Part shown: positions 27,854 to 35,684 of the stretch, piece after piece
How the letters are laid out: the number at the start of each line of letters is the position of its first letter
Numbering within the stretch: position 1 is the first letter of the stretch
From: Aeromonas hydrophila subsp. hydrophila ATCC 7966
Lineage (GTDB): Bacteria > Pseudomonadota > Gammaproteobacteria > Enterobacterales > Aeromonadaceae
DNA length: 64,000 bases
Direction: 5' to 3'
Assembly (NCBI RefSeq): GCF_000014805.1
Contig: NC_008570.1
Span: forward strand, 1,059,001-1,123,000
Program-made: the position numbers and the translations under genes
Notes under the pieces: model-generated
What the model saw: the letters and a program-made list of their open reading frames with translations, nothing else
Database searches by the model: none
What the model was told of the DNA's origin: nothing

Positions 27854-28189
27854 TCAGTAGACCATGGCCAGGCTCATCAACATCAGGCCGAGGGCGGCGA
27901 AGGCTCCCTCCTTGATGGCGAGGCGCGGCACCAGCGCCTTGGGCAGGGCCGGGAACAGGCTGAGGGCGAAACCGAGCCCCGGCATCAGCCAGTGAAAGGC
28001 GGGGTTGCGCAGGCTGGGGTCTGCCGCACCATTGATGATGATGAGCAGGATGAAGAGGGTGAAGGCCGGCAGAATAAACCAGCGGGCGCTGCCGGCCGCA
28101 ACGGCGCGCAGCGGCGAGATGCGATAGAGCAACAGGGTCACGATGAAGAGCACCAGGGGTGCCAGCAGGTAGAGTGGAGCCGGGTTCAT
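27854..28189 (-). CDS. Small integral membrane protein of unknown function
   Basis: Predicted 111 aa with four hydrophobic segments (LYLLAPLVLFIVTLLLY; WFILPAFTLFILLIII; a weaker one around LMPGLGFALSLFPALP; FAALGLMLMSLAMVY). No family is recognised. It lies in a minus-strand group with the DUF2956 gene upstream and the TPR gene downstream, spaced by more than 100 bases on each side, so cotranscription is uncertain. Confidence 0.65.
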   Translation of the reverse strand: MNPAPLYLLAPLVLFIVTLLLYRISPLRAVAAGSARWFILPAFTLFILLIIINGAADPSLRNPAFHWLMPGLGFALSLFPALPKALVPRLAIKEGAFAALGLMLMSLAMVY

Positions 28190-28315
28190 AACGGGTATCC
28201 TGAAAAAAGGCGTGAGCAGCAGTGGCGGGATTTAATCAGCCCGGGGCGGGGATGACCAGCCACAAGGGCCCGGGCTGTGAAGCAGATCCCGGGCAAAGGT
28301 TTGTCGGCCTGGGCT

Positions 28316-28657
28316 TCAGCGAAGCCAGAACCAGGCGGCAAAGCCCAGCCAGCTGATGGCCAGCAGCAGCCAGGGCAGCGGATGCTGGCGGGAAACCTCG
28401 ACCAGCTCGACGATGTCGTCCGGTTCCTCATCCTGCGGCGCTGCGTGGGACTGTTTGGCCCTGGCCTGCAGCTTTTTCTGACGGCTGGCCTCGCGGGCCC
28501 GCACCTTCATCTGTTTCTTGTATTCGTCTATGCCTTTCTGGATCCCCTGCGCGATCAGCTGGGTCTGCTCCTTGGTCTGCCCCGGCTTCTGGTTGGCACG
28601 GGCAATCTTCATCGCCTCCTGCTGGGTCTCGGGGGAAATCTTGTCGTACTTCGCCAT
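28316..28657 (-). CDS. DUF2956 family small membrane-anchored protein
   Basis: Predicted 113 aa. The N-terminal half is highly charged (ISPETQQEAMKIARANQKPG, QTKEQTQLIAQGIQKGI) and the C-terminus is one hydrophobic segment (PWLLLAISWLGFAAWFWLR), giving a tail-anchored topology. This pattern matches DUF2956 of Vibrionales and Aeromonadales. The ATG at 28657 has AGGAG 8 bases upstream; a TTG just before it is less likely. Function is unknown. Confidence 0.8.
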   Translation of the reverse strand: MAKYDKISPETQQEAMKIARANQKPGQTKEQTQLIAQGIQKGIDEYKKQMKVRAREASRQKKLQARAKQSHAAPQDEEPDDIVELVEVSRQHPLPWLLLAISWLGFAAWFWLR

Positions 28658-28697
28658 CAAAGGGTCTCCTCGGCATCGATTGGCGGGGAGTATGCCA

Positions 28698-28723
28698 TAA
28701 AAACGGCGCCCTCAGGCGCCGTT
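28698..28723 (-). terminator. Intrinsic terminator of the 5'-nucleotidase gene
   Basis: AACGGCGCC/GGCGCCGTT, loop CTCA, followed on the minus strand by TTTTTAT. It lies 21 bases past the nucleotidase stop. Confidence 0.88.
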
Positions 28724-28743
28724 GCAACAGCTTGTGAGCCGGA

Positions 28744-30582
28744 TCAGGGCTTGTAGTAGGTCACGGTCGCGTAGGGCAGCGGGTTGAGGGTGCCCTGGGA
28801 CTCGGCGTACTCCATGAACATCTCGTTCTCACCGACGCCGGAGTCGACGTAGTCACCCTTGTTGGGCAGCTCTTCACGCTTGAGCAGGCCGTTGTAGCCA
28901 TCCTTGCCGGAAGCGATGTAGGTGTTGGCACCGACCCGGTACACCTTCTCGTCATCCAGCGGCTGCCACTGGCCGTTGGCGTCCAGCAGTTCCAGCTTGG
29001 TGATGCGGGAGCCCTTGGCCAGCTTGCCGTCGTAGGTGTAGCTCAGGTGGCCGACGTAGGGGAAGGCACCGCTGGAAGCAGCGATCCCGGTCTCCAGACC
29101 GATGGAGTAGTCAACGGCGTACTCCAGGGTGGCCCGAACGTCCTTGCCCTTGAGGTTGAAGGCGGCGATCTTGTTGCCAAACGGCAGCAGGGTACCCATC
29201 ACGTAACCGACCGAGAGCGGGCCCGCGTTCACGTCGGCACGCACACCACCGGCGTTCTGGATGGTGAAGTCGACCTTGGTGTTGAGCTTGTTGAGCTTCC
29301 AGTAGAGCGACTCGGCCACCAGAGGATCGATGAGGCCGGCGCCGTCCGGGGTGGTCGGCACGCGCACGTGGGTCAGCTTGGTCGGTACGTCGGCGATGAT
29401 CTTGGCTTCGAGCTCGGCCACGGCCGGCTTGTATTCGGTGTCGATCACATCGCGCATGGCGGTGTTTTCCGGCACGATCTCGATGACCGGGGACTTGTTG
29501 ATGAAGTCGACCACGTTGGTCTGCTCGGTGCCGCTGAGCGGCACTTTCTTCTTGGCCACTTCCTTGGTGAAGTCGTCGCCGGTCATCAGGGTGTTGCGGC
29601 CCTCGCACTTGGTGAGCTGGCCTTCCTTGCTGAGGGAGACGTTGACCAGGCCGTAGCCCTTGGCCCATTCACCGGCCTGCACGATACAGGTCTTGCCACC
29701 GTCCGGGTTGCTGACGATCTGGGCATAGGTATTGTCGTCGGCCGGGTTCTGGTTGTGGGCGGTGTAGCCGATGCTGTTGAGCTCGGTGATGTCGCCGAGG
29801 AAGGTCTGGGAGTGACCGCCGACGATCAGGTCGATGCCGTTGACGGCCTTGGCGACCGCCTGGTCATTTTGCAGGCCGATATGGGTGACCATGATGATCT
29901 TGTTGGCACCCTTGGATTTGAGGGTGTCGACCATTTTCTGGGCGGTCTCAATCATCGGCAGGAATTTGGTGTCGGTATCCGGTGAGGAGATGTCATGCAT
30001 ATTTTCCAGCACTAGCCCGAAAATACCCACGCTCTCGCCATTGACTTCCTTAATGACATATTCATGAATATTTTCACTGTCCTTCAGGGTGGCGCTACTG
30101 GATTTCACCATATTGGAAGCCAATACCGGGAAATTCACCCGTGAGACAAAGTCTTTAATAGCCTGGTTGCCCAGATCGAATTCGTGGTTGCCGAGCACCA
30201 TGGCATCGATACCCATGTCGGAGAGCAGCCGGGACTCCTCTTCACCCTTGAACTGGGTGAAATAGAGGGTGCCCTGGAAGGCGTCACCACCGTTGAGCAC
30301 CATGAAGTTGCGGCCCTCGTTGGCAGCCTGGCTGCGCAGCTCGTCCAGCTTGAACTTCAGGCGCGGATAGCCGCCCAGCTTGGCGTTGAACTTGAACAGC
30401 TCCTGGCCGGTGGGCTGGATCGCCAGCGCATTTTCGGTCGGGTCGAGGTGGGCGTGGGTATCATTGATGTGGGCAATGGTCAGATCCAGCGGAATATGTT
30501 CCTTGCTGCTGTTTTCTGAATTGCAGGCGGTCAGCCCGAACAGGGTAATAGAGACGGTGACGGCCAGTAGCGTCTTCTTCAT
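28744..30582 (-). CDS. Periplasmic 5'-nucleotidase/NAD pyrophosphatase-like lipoprotein
   Basis: Predicted 612 aa. A signal peptide with lipobox LTAC is followed by a metallophosphatase domain with all metal motifs: HINDTHAH, NGGDAFQG, LGNHEFD, VTHIGL and GGHSQTF. The C-terminal 5'-nucleotidase domain carries IQNAGGVRAD and the substrate-stacking region around GKDGYNGLL. Relatives are UshA, NutA and NadN, which dephosphorylate external nucleotides or NAD for salvage; which one this equals cannot be decided by eye, though overall layout resembles NadN/NutA. It is transcribed alone. A PurR-like half-palindrome lies upstream (listed separately). Confidence 0.9.
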   Translation of the reverse strand: MKKTLLAVTVSITLFGLTACNSENSSKEHIPLDLTIAHINDTHAHLDPTENALAIQPTGQELFKFNAKLGGYPRLKFKLDELRSQAANEGRNFMVLNGGDAFQGTLYFTQFKGEEESRLLSDMGIDAMVLGNHEFDLGNQAIKDFVSRVNFPVLASNMVKSSSATLKDSENIHEYVIKEVNGESVGIFGLVLENMHDISSPDTDTKFLPMIETAQKMVDTLKSKGANKIIMVTHIGLQNDQAVAKAVNGIDLIVGGHSQTFLGDITELNSIGYTAHNQNPADDNTYAQIVSNPDGGKTCIVQAGEWAKGYGLVNVSLSKEGQLTKCEGRNTLMTGDDFTKEVAKKKVPLSGTEQTNVVDFINKSPVIEIVPENTAMRDVIDTEYKPAVAELEAKIIADVPTKLTHVRVPTTPDGAGLIDPLVAESLYWKLNKLNTKVDFTIQNAGGVRADVNAGPLSVGYVMGTLLPFGNKIAAFNLKGKDVRATLEYAVDYSIGLETGIAASSGAFPYVGHLSYTYDGKLAKGSRITKLELLDANGQWQPLDDEKVYRVGANTYIASGKDGYNGLLKREELPNKGDYVDSGVGENEMFMEYAESQGTLNPLPYATVTYYKP

Positions 30583-30716
30583 CGGTAATATTCCTCTTGT
30601 TGTTATAGTCCTGTATATCGTTCCTGCATGACAGGAGTGTGGCGATTCTAGGCAAAAAGTAATAATTGGAAATAAACAGAGCTGATTCCTTTGAGCTACT
30701 GCACATTAATAAAGCA

Positions 30717-30732
30717 AATAAACGTTTGCTCT
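30717..30732. promoter_or_regulatory. Possible PurR-like operator upstream of the 5'-nucleotidase
   Basis: Bases 30721-30730 (AAACGTTTGC) match the core and one half of the PurR consensus ACGCAAACGTTTGCGT; 11 of 16 positions agree over the full site. It is also part of a perfect palindrome AGCAAA-N6-TTTGCT at 30714-30731. It lies about 135 bases upstream of the nucleotidase start in an A+T-rich segment. The position and the purine-related target fit, but the match is partial. Confidence 0.3.
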
Positions 30733-30814
30733 ATTTGGCAGAGCAGAGGAAGGCGCGGCGGGGATTTTCCGCCAGCATGGGTGTCAATGCAACCCCATTG
30801 GCGTCAGAGGAGCT

Positions 30815-32356
30815 TCAAGGCGCAGGCGTGGGGCTCAGCTGCTGCAGAAATTGCTGCGGAGTGAGCGGGCGGCCATACAGGTAGCCCTGCAGGTAATCGA
30901 CCTGCCGCTCGACCAGAAAGTCGGCCTGCTCCTGGGTCTCGACCCCTTCGGCGATGGTTTGCAGCCCCAGCCGGGTCGCCAGGCTGATGGTGCTGTCAAG
31001 AATATGACGGGAGAGGGCGTTGGTGCCGATCATGGCGACGAAGCTCTGATCGATCTTCAGATAGTCCACGTGAAACTGCTGCAGATAGGTGAGGCTGGAG
31101 TGGCCGGTGCCAAAGTCGTCCAGCCCGATCCTGACCCCCATCTGCCGCAACTCCTCAAACAGCCGCTCGGTGAGGTGGTTGGGGGTGATGAGCTCGCGCT
31201 CGGTCAGCTCCAGCACCAGGGTGATCGGGTTGGCGGTGAAGGCGGCGAGAAAGCTGCGGCAGTCATCCAGCAGGCTCAGCTGCTGGCAGTGGCGGGCACA
31301 GATGTTGAAGCTGAAGTGAAAGCGGGGCGGCAGCGCCGCCGCATGGGGGGCGAACTGCAGCCGCACCTGCTGCATCAGGGTCTGGGTCATCAGGATGATG
31401 AGGCCGCTCTCCTCCGCCAGCGGAATGAAGAGATCCGGCCGGATCAGCCCCTGGCGGTGGTGCTGCCAGCGCATCAATACCTCGCAGCCATGCAGCTGGC
31501 CGTTCTGGCTGACGACGATGGGCTGCAGATAGGGCACGAACTCCTGCTTGATGATGGCGCGCCTGAGCTCCTGGGTTGGGGTCGAGATATGGCTCCACCA
31601 GCGGTAGGTGGCAAGGCCGGCCAGCCCCCCCAAGGCCAGGATCAGCAGCACCATGCTGCCCTGCTTTTGCAGAGTCATGGCCAGTACGGCACTCAGCGGG
31701 AACCCCTGGTTGAGGCTGTAGCCGAACGTGGCCGAGTCGAGCCGGTAATTGAAGCCCCGCAGCCTGGGCGGTTGGCCATCGTGCACCTTGCCCTGCAGGT
31801 CGAGCCACTGCTCACCGATTTGCACCCAGCTGTGGGGCCCGGCGAGGTGCCACTGCAACGGCTTGCTCAGATGATAGGGGTTGATGGCGACCACCACCGC
31901 ATGATCCCCTTCGCTCAGGTGGTAGAACAGCAGCGACGGTTTGCGTCCGAGCTGGGTGACCGCCTCCAGTCTGAGCAGCTCGTGCTGGCTGTTCTGCAGC
32001 CGGTCTTTGAGATCGATCTCGTCGAAGATGGAGGAGCAGTAGAGGCGACCGTTGCGGGATAGATTGACCGAGCGCACATAGGGGGAGGTGGCGACCAGCA
32101 CCCGCAGCTCGCGGGCCACCTCGCGGCAGGGACGGCTGGCCAGCGGCAGCGCCGCCTTGGCCGCCAGGGTCGAGTGGTGCAGTGCGCTGTCGATCTGAGT
32201 CATGGCGCGTTCGGCGGCGGTCTGGGCCTGCTGGCGCGTCATCGACCAGGTCTGCCAGTAGAGGGTGACGAGGGAGATGAGGATCAGGGTGGCGCAGCAC
32301 AGCAGGCTGGCCAGGAGACGAGGCATGTTGCTGCGACGCAGAAAGGGAAGAGCCAT
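30815..32356 (-). CDS. CSS-motif EAL phosphodiesterase (c-di-GMP)
   Basis: Predicted 513 aa. Two transmembrane helices (near 15-32 and 235-255) bracket a periplasmic domain with the CSS signature (RLYCSSIFDEID; another Cys in SRPCREV), as in E. coli PdeB/PdeC-type enzymes whose Cys pair senses redox state. The EAL domain begins with PYLQPIV; the EAL motif reads EVLMRW, and LDDFGTGHSSL, DYLKIDQSF, EGVET and YLQGYLYG are all present, so hydrolysis of c-di-GMP is expected. It is monocistronic, with a 230-base gap before the nucleotidase gene. Confidence 0.93.
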   Translation of the reverse strand: MALPFLRRSNMPRLLASLLCCATLILISLVTLYWQTWSMTRQQAQTAAERAMTQIDSALHHSTLAAKAALPLASRPCREVARELRVLVATSPYVRSVNLSRNGRLYCSSIFDEIDLKDRLQNSQHELLRLEAVTQLGRKPSLLFYHLSEGDHAVVVAINPYHLSKPLQWHLAGPHSWVQIGEQWLDLQGKVHDGQPPRLRGFNYRLDSATFGYSLNQGFPLSAVLAMTLQKQGSMVLLILALGGLAGLATYRWWSHISTPTQELRRAIIKQEFVPYLQPIVVSQNGQLHGCEVLMRWQHHRQGLIRPDLFIPLAEESGLIILMTQTLMQQVRLQFAPHAAALPPRFHFSFNICARHCQQLSLLDDCRSFLAAFTANPITLVLELTERELITPNHLTERLFEELRQMGVRIGLDDFGTGHSSLTYLQQFHVDYLKIDQSFVAMIGTNALSRHILDSTISLATRLGLQTIAEGVETQEQADFLVERQVDYLQGYLYGRPLTPQQFLQQLSPTPAP

Positions 32357-32477
32357 GGGCCACGCCTCGATGAAGAGTCAATTGAACAAAAAAAGGTCGG
32401 TCATACTACACAATCACACCTCAATCTCATAGCCGGTACAAGGGGCGGCATGGGCGGGCGCAGGGGGTTGGAAATGC

Positions 32478-32510
32478 CAAAAAGCAAAGACGGCCCGCAG
32501 GCCGCCTTTG
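32478..32510 (-). terminator. Intrinsic terminator of the Tim44-like gene
   Basis: AAAGaCGGCC pairs with GGCCGcCTTT (one mismatch, 4-base loop). On the minus strand it is followed by G and then CTTTTTGG. It lies 25 bases after the stop codon. Confidence 0.75.
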
Positions 32511-32534
32511 TTTGTCATCGCAGGAAAAGCGCGT

Positions 32535-33389
32535 TTACAGCTGCTCGATGCCGACGATATGCCAGGGGGCATTGTCCTTGGCGAGGTTGCGCTCGAGGTG
32601 CCACACCTCCTTGATGTCCTCCTCGACCTGCTCCTGGCGATCCATGTAGCGGCCGCTGAAGCGCACGCTGACCTGGGCCCAGTCGCTGCCGTAGTCGGCG
32701 CGCACCAGCTGGGTGTCCACATACATCACTTCGGTATGCTGCTCACCGGTGAGCTCGGCCCGCTCGGCCTTGAGCTGTTCAAACAGCTCAGGACTCACGT
32801 ACTCGCGTACCTTTTCCAGATCGTTTTTGTTCCAGGCTTCCTGCAGGGTGCGGTAGTGATCGCGAGCCCCGGCGAGGAAACCGTTCATGTCAAAACCTGG
32901 CGGCAGGCGGAACGGCACGTCGCTGTCGGCAAAACCGGTGGCCTGCGGGGCGCTGTGGTTCTGCTCGAACTGCTGGGGCGCCGCACTCTGGGGCGGCTGA
33001 TAGCCGGCATAGGCCGTCTGTTGCTGTGGCGCCGCCATCTTGCCCTTGCGCAGGGTGCGGATCAGGAATACGGCCCCCAGTGCCAGCAGGGCGATCAGCA
33101 GGAAGTCCATCCCTTGCAGACCTTCGAAGGCGCCGCTGCCTAGCAGGTAGGCGAACAGACCGCCGGCCAGCAGGCCGCCGAGCAGGCCGCCCATCATGCC
33201 GCCCTTCTTGGGTGCCTGGGCGCCCACGGTGGGGTTCTTGGTGTCGACGGGTTTGGCGGCCGGTTGGGCCGGAGCCGTTTTATAGCTCTTGCCAAAGGAT
33301 TTGCCGCCGCCAAATTTCTTGGCCTCGGCAATGGGTGCCCCCAGGCCAATGGCCAGGATCACGGCAAACAGGGTCAGCATCTTTTTCAT
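32535..33389 (-). CDS. Tim44-like domain membrane protein
   Basis: Predicted 284 aa. A signal-like N-terminus (KKMLTLFAVILAIGLGAPIAEA) is followed by a Lys/Pro/Gly linker, a Gly-rich hydrophobic segment (MMGGLLGGLLAGGLFAYLLG), a second hydrophobic segment (MDFLLIALLALGAVFLI) and a C-terminal Tim44-like domain (about 165-284) ending in WHLERNLAKDNAPWHIVGIEQL. Bacterial Tim44-like proteins associate with the inner membrane, with unknown function. The ATG at 33389 is selected by AAGAG six bases upstream; upstream in-frame ATGs lack ribosome sites. Confidence 0.85.
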   Translation of the reverse strand: MKKMLTLFAVILAIGLGAPIAEAKKFGGGKSFGKSYKTAPAQPAAKPVDTKNPTVGAQAPKKGGMMGGLLGGLLAGGLFAYLLGSGAFEGLQGMDFLLIALLALGAVFLIRTLRKGKMAAPQQQTAYAGYQPPQSAAPQQFEQNHSAPQATGFADSDVPFRLPPGFDMNGFLAGARDHYRTLQEAWNKNDLEKVREYVSPELFEQLKAERAELTGEQHTEVMYVDTQLVRADYGSDWAQVSVRFSGRYMDRQEQVEEDIKEVWHLERNLAKDNAPWHIVGIEQL

Positions 33390-33569
33390 TTTGACTCTTT
33401 TCACTCTCATCAGTGGGTGGGGCATGCTCTGCTTTGGCAAGCTCAGCGAGGCGCATGGCAGGCTGCCTGTCCCTCGTTGTATTGCAGCTTGCGACTATGA
33501 TTAACACGATTGGCATGAATTATTCATGAACAGATTGCCCCGATCGGGGGCGTTGCGAGGAGACAGGCC

Positions 33570-33671
33570 ATGAAAAGTCGACGACCGAGCCGCAAGGAGC
33601 GCAAGCTGCGCAACAAGGCGAGAGCCAAACCGCAGGATCAGACCCTGGTCTGGCCCTTCATGATTGTATGA
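33570..33671 (+). CDS. 33-residue basic small protein, unannotated
   Basis: ATG at 33570, stop TGA at 33669-33671. A good ribosome site (GAGGAG ending 8 bases before the ATG) is present. The predicted product is very basic in its first 20 residues (KSRRPSRKERKLRNKARAK) and ends in a hydrophobic aromatic tail (LVWPFMIV). It lies alone between the divergent Tim44-like gene and dnaB. The coding claim rests on the ribosome site, the compact ORF and the strongly biased composition; no family is recognised. It could bind nucleic acid or the membrane surface. Confidence 0.5.
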   Translation: MKSRRPSRKERKLRNKARAKPQDQTLVWPFMIV

Positions 33672-33815
33672 ATGCGAGACGGATTTCATCGGCAGGCGGC
33701 GCCAGCAACCATCAGGAGGGCGGTTGTGGCTGACAGAAGTGAATAGCGTGCATTTGCACTCGCGATGACGGGGTTTCTTTTGTAAAATTCCCGTCCCCTT
33801 CCCGCTGCGGTTTTT

Positions 33816-35216
33816 ATGTGTATGGCAGAGCAAGTGACGGCGAAAAAAGACGCCAAGACACAACAGCTGAAAGTACCTCCCCACTCTTTTGAGGCCGAAC
33901 AGTCCGTACTGGGCGGCCTGATGCTGGACAACGAGGCCTGGGATCGGGTTGCCGAACGGGTGATCGACAAGGATTTCTACAGCCGCCCGCACCGCCTTAT
34001 CTTCCAGGCCATGACCCGCCTCTCCAACGCGGGCAATCCCATCGACCTCATCACCTTGCAGGAGGAGCTGGAGCGCTCCGAACAGCTGGAAGAGGCCGGT
34101 GGCTTCGCCTATCTGGTGGAGATCGCCAAGAACACCCCGAGTGCCGCCAACATCAGTGCCTACGCCGAGATCGTGCGTGAGCGGGCGGTAGTACGGGAGA
34201 TGATCTCGGTCGCCAACGAGATAGTCGAAGCAGGCTATGAGCCGCAAGGGCGTACCTCCGGCGATCTGCTCGACCTGGCCGAGAGCAAGGTATTCAAGAT
34301 TGCCGAGCAGCGCAGCAGCGCCAACGAGGGGCCCCAGCCGCTCAAGCTTATTCTCGAGCAGACCGTCGACAAGATTGAAGAGCTGTTCAAGACGCCCCAC
34401 AACGGGGTGACCGGGGTATCGAGCGGTTACGGTGATCTCGACAAGATGACCGCCGGCCTGCAGCGCTCGGATCTGGTGATCGTCGCGGCCCGTCCCTCCA
34501 TGGGCAAGACGACGTTTGCCATGAACCTGTGCGAGCATGCGGCGCTCACCGCCGACAAGCCGGTACTGATCTTCTCCCTCGAGATGCCCTCCGAGCAGAT
34601 CATCATGCGTATGCTCGCCTCGGTGGGGCGCATCGACCAGACCAAGGTGCGAACCGGTCAGCTCGACGACGAGGACTGGGCGCGGCTCTCCTCCACCATG
34701 GGATTGCTGCTGGAGAAGGGCAAGATGTACATCGATGACGCCTCCGGCCTCACCCCGACCGACGTGCGTTCTCGCGCCCGTCGTATCGCCCGTGAGCACG
34801 GCGGCCTCTCGATGATCATGATCGACTACCTGCAGCTGATGCGGGTGCCGGCGCTCTCTGACAACCGGACCCTGGAGATCGGCGAGATCTCCCGCTCCCT
34901 CAAGGCGCTGGCGAAAGAGTTGCAGTGCCCGGTGGTGGCGCTCTCCCAGCTCAACCGAAGCCTGGAACAGCGGGCCGACAAGCGCCCGGTCAACTCGGAT
35001 CTGCGGGAATCGGGCTCCATTGAGCAGGATGCGGACTTGATCATGTTCATCTACCGCGACGAGGTCTATCACGACGACAGCCCCGACAAGGGGATCGCCG
35101 AGATCATCATCGGCAAGCAGCGTAACGGCCCCATAGGCCGGGTACGCCTCACCTTCCAGGGTCAGTTCTCACGTTTTGACAACTACGCGGGTCCGGCGTT
35201 TGATGATGACTACTGA
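33816..35216 (+). CDS. dnaB: Replicative DNA helicase DnaB
   Basis: Predicted 466 aa (E. coli 471). An N-terminal domain (about 20-120) is followed by a linker helix and a RecA-like helicase domain with Walker A ARPSMGKTTFA, Walker B MIMIDYLQLM and the arginine-finger region. Hexameric 5'-3' helicase at the replication fork. ATG at 33816 or 33822 (MCMAEQ); no clear ribosome site. The C-terminal 24 codons and stop are repeated downstream (see repeat entries). No intein is present: the helicase motifs are continuous. Followed by alr, as in E. coli. Confidence 0.97.
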   Translation: MCMAEQVTAKKDAKTQQLKVPPHSFEAEQSVLGGLMLDNEAWDRVAERVIDKDFYSRPHRLIFQAMTRLSNAGNPIDLITLQEELERSEQLEEAGGFAYLVEIAKNTPSAANISAYAEIVRERAVVREMISVANEIVEAGYEPQGRTSGDLLDLAESKVFKIAEQRSSANEGPQPLKLILEQTVDKIEELFKTPHNGVTGVSSGYGDLDKMTAGLQRSDLVIVAARPSMGKTTFAMNLCEHAALTADKPVLIFSLEMPSEQIIMRMLASVGRIDQTKVRTGQLDDEDWARLSSTMGLLLEKGKMYIDDASGLTPTDVRSRARRIAREHGGLSMIMIDYLQLMRVPALSDNRTLEIGEISRSLKALAKELQCPVVALSQLNRSLEQRADKRPVNSDLRESGSIEQDADLIMFIYRDEVYHDDSPDKGIAEIIIGKQRNGPIGRVRLTFQGQFSRFDNYAGPAFDDDY

Positions 35217-35534
35217 TCATCGTCATCGCGATCCTGAAGAGAAAGAAAGTGGTGAGGGTCATCGCTGCAAAGCCGCGTAACGGTGCCAATATGCGGCCGG
35301 GTGCGCCTCACCTTCCAGGGTCAGTTCTCGCGCTTTGACAACTACGCGGGTCCGGCGTTTGATGATGACTACTGATCATCGTCAGCGTGATCCTGAAGAG
35401 AAAGAAAGTGGTGAAAGTCATCGCTGCAAAGCCGCGTAACGGTGCCAATATGCGGCCAGGTGCGCCTCACCTTCCAGGGTCAGTTCTCGCGTTTTGACAA
35501 CTACGCGGGCCCGGCGTTTGATGATGACTACTAA
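35142..35534 (+). repeat. Three-copy tandem array of the dnaB 3' end, 159-bp period
   Basis: Copy 1 is the real dnaB end (35142-35216). Copies 2 (35301-35375) and 3 (35460-35534) repeat the last 24 codons plus stop. Both still encode VRLTFQGQFSRFDNYAGPAF and DDDY without change. Within the 75 bases, copies differ at 3-4 positions, all third-codon or stop-codon changes (TGA, TGA, TAA). The 84-base spacers 35217-35300 and 35376-35459 are alike except for about five bases. The upstream part of the spacer (about 35257-35300) is itself a decayed, frame-shifted match to the preceding dnaB codons. These copies lack a start and are not genes. Confidence 0.95.
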
Positions 35535-35539
35535 GTAAG

Positions 35540-35557
35540 CCGGGAGCCTGCTCCCGG
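35540..35557 (+). terminator. Hairpin after the third dnaB end copy
   Basis: A perfect 7-bp stem CCGGGAG/CTCCCGG with a 4-base loop, five bases after the TAA of copy 3, without a T run. This may be the original dnaB transcript-end hairpin. Confidence 0.5.
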
Positions 35558-35558
35558 T

Positions 35559-35621
35559 ATCCAGAAACAGTTTTCCCGGTTCGACAATTCTGCCGGTCCG
35601 GCCTTAGACGATGACAATTAA
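35559..35621 (+). repeat. Fourth, diverged copy of the dnaB 3' end
   Basis: Translated in frame this reads QKQFSRFDNSAGPALDDDN then TAA, against QGQFSRFDNYAGPAFDDDY in dnaB. Many third-codon positions differ, as expected for a dnaB end from a distant lineage or an old copy that diverged while coding. It is not a gene by itself. Confidence 0.8.
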
Positions 35622-35684
35622 GGGCTGACACCCCCCGGTGCCTGGCGCGTTCGCGCGTTATCATGCCCTCGTAAGGGAAAACAG

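Larger units (their letters stand above)
35217..35684. other. 468-base dnaB-alr interval
   Basis: Apart from the repeats and hairpin described separately, it contains only the alr leader, with AAGGGA as ribosome site. No integrase, tRNA or ORF of its own is seen. The two spacer copies carry a purine-rich tract (GAAGAGAAAGAAAGTGGTG) that could be part of a recombination or regulatory site; this is speculative. Confidence 0.6.

Noticed and set aside
33501..35072. Open frame of about 520 codons opposite dnaB
   Set aside because: Shadow frame; dnaB motifs are complete on the plus strand.
33816..35216. Intein in dnaB
   Set aside because: The helicase reading frame is of normal length and motifs are uninterrupted.
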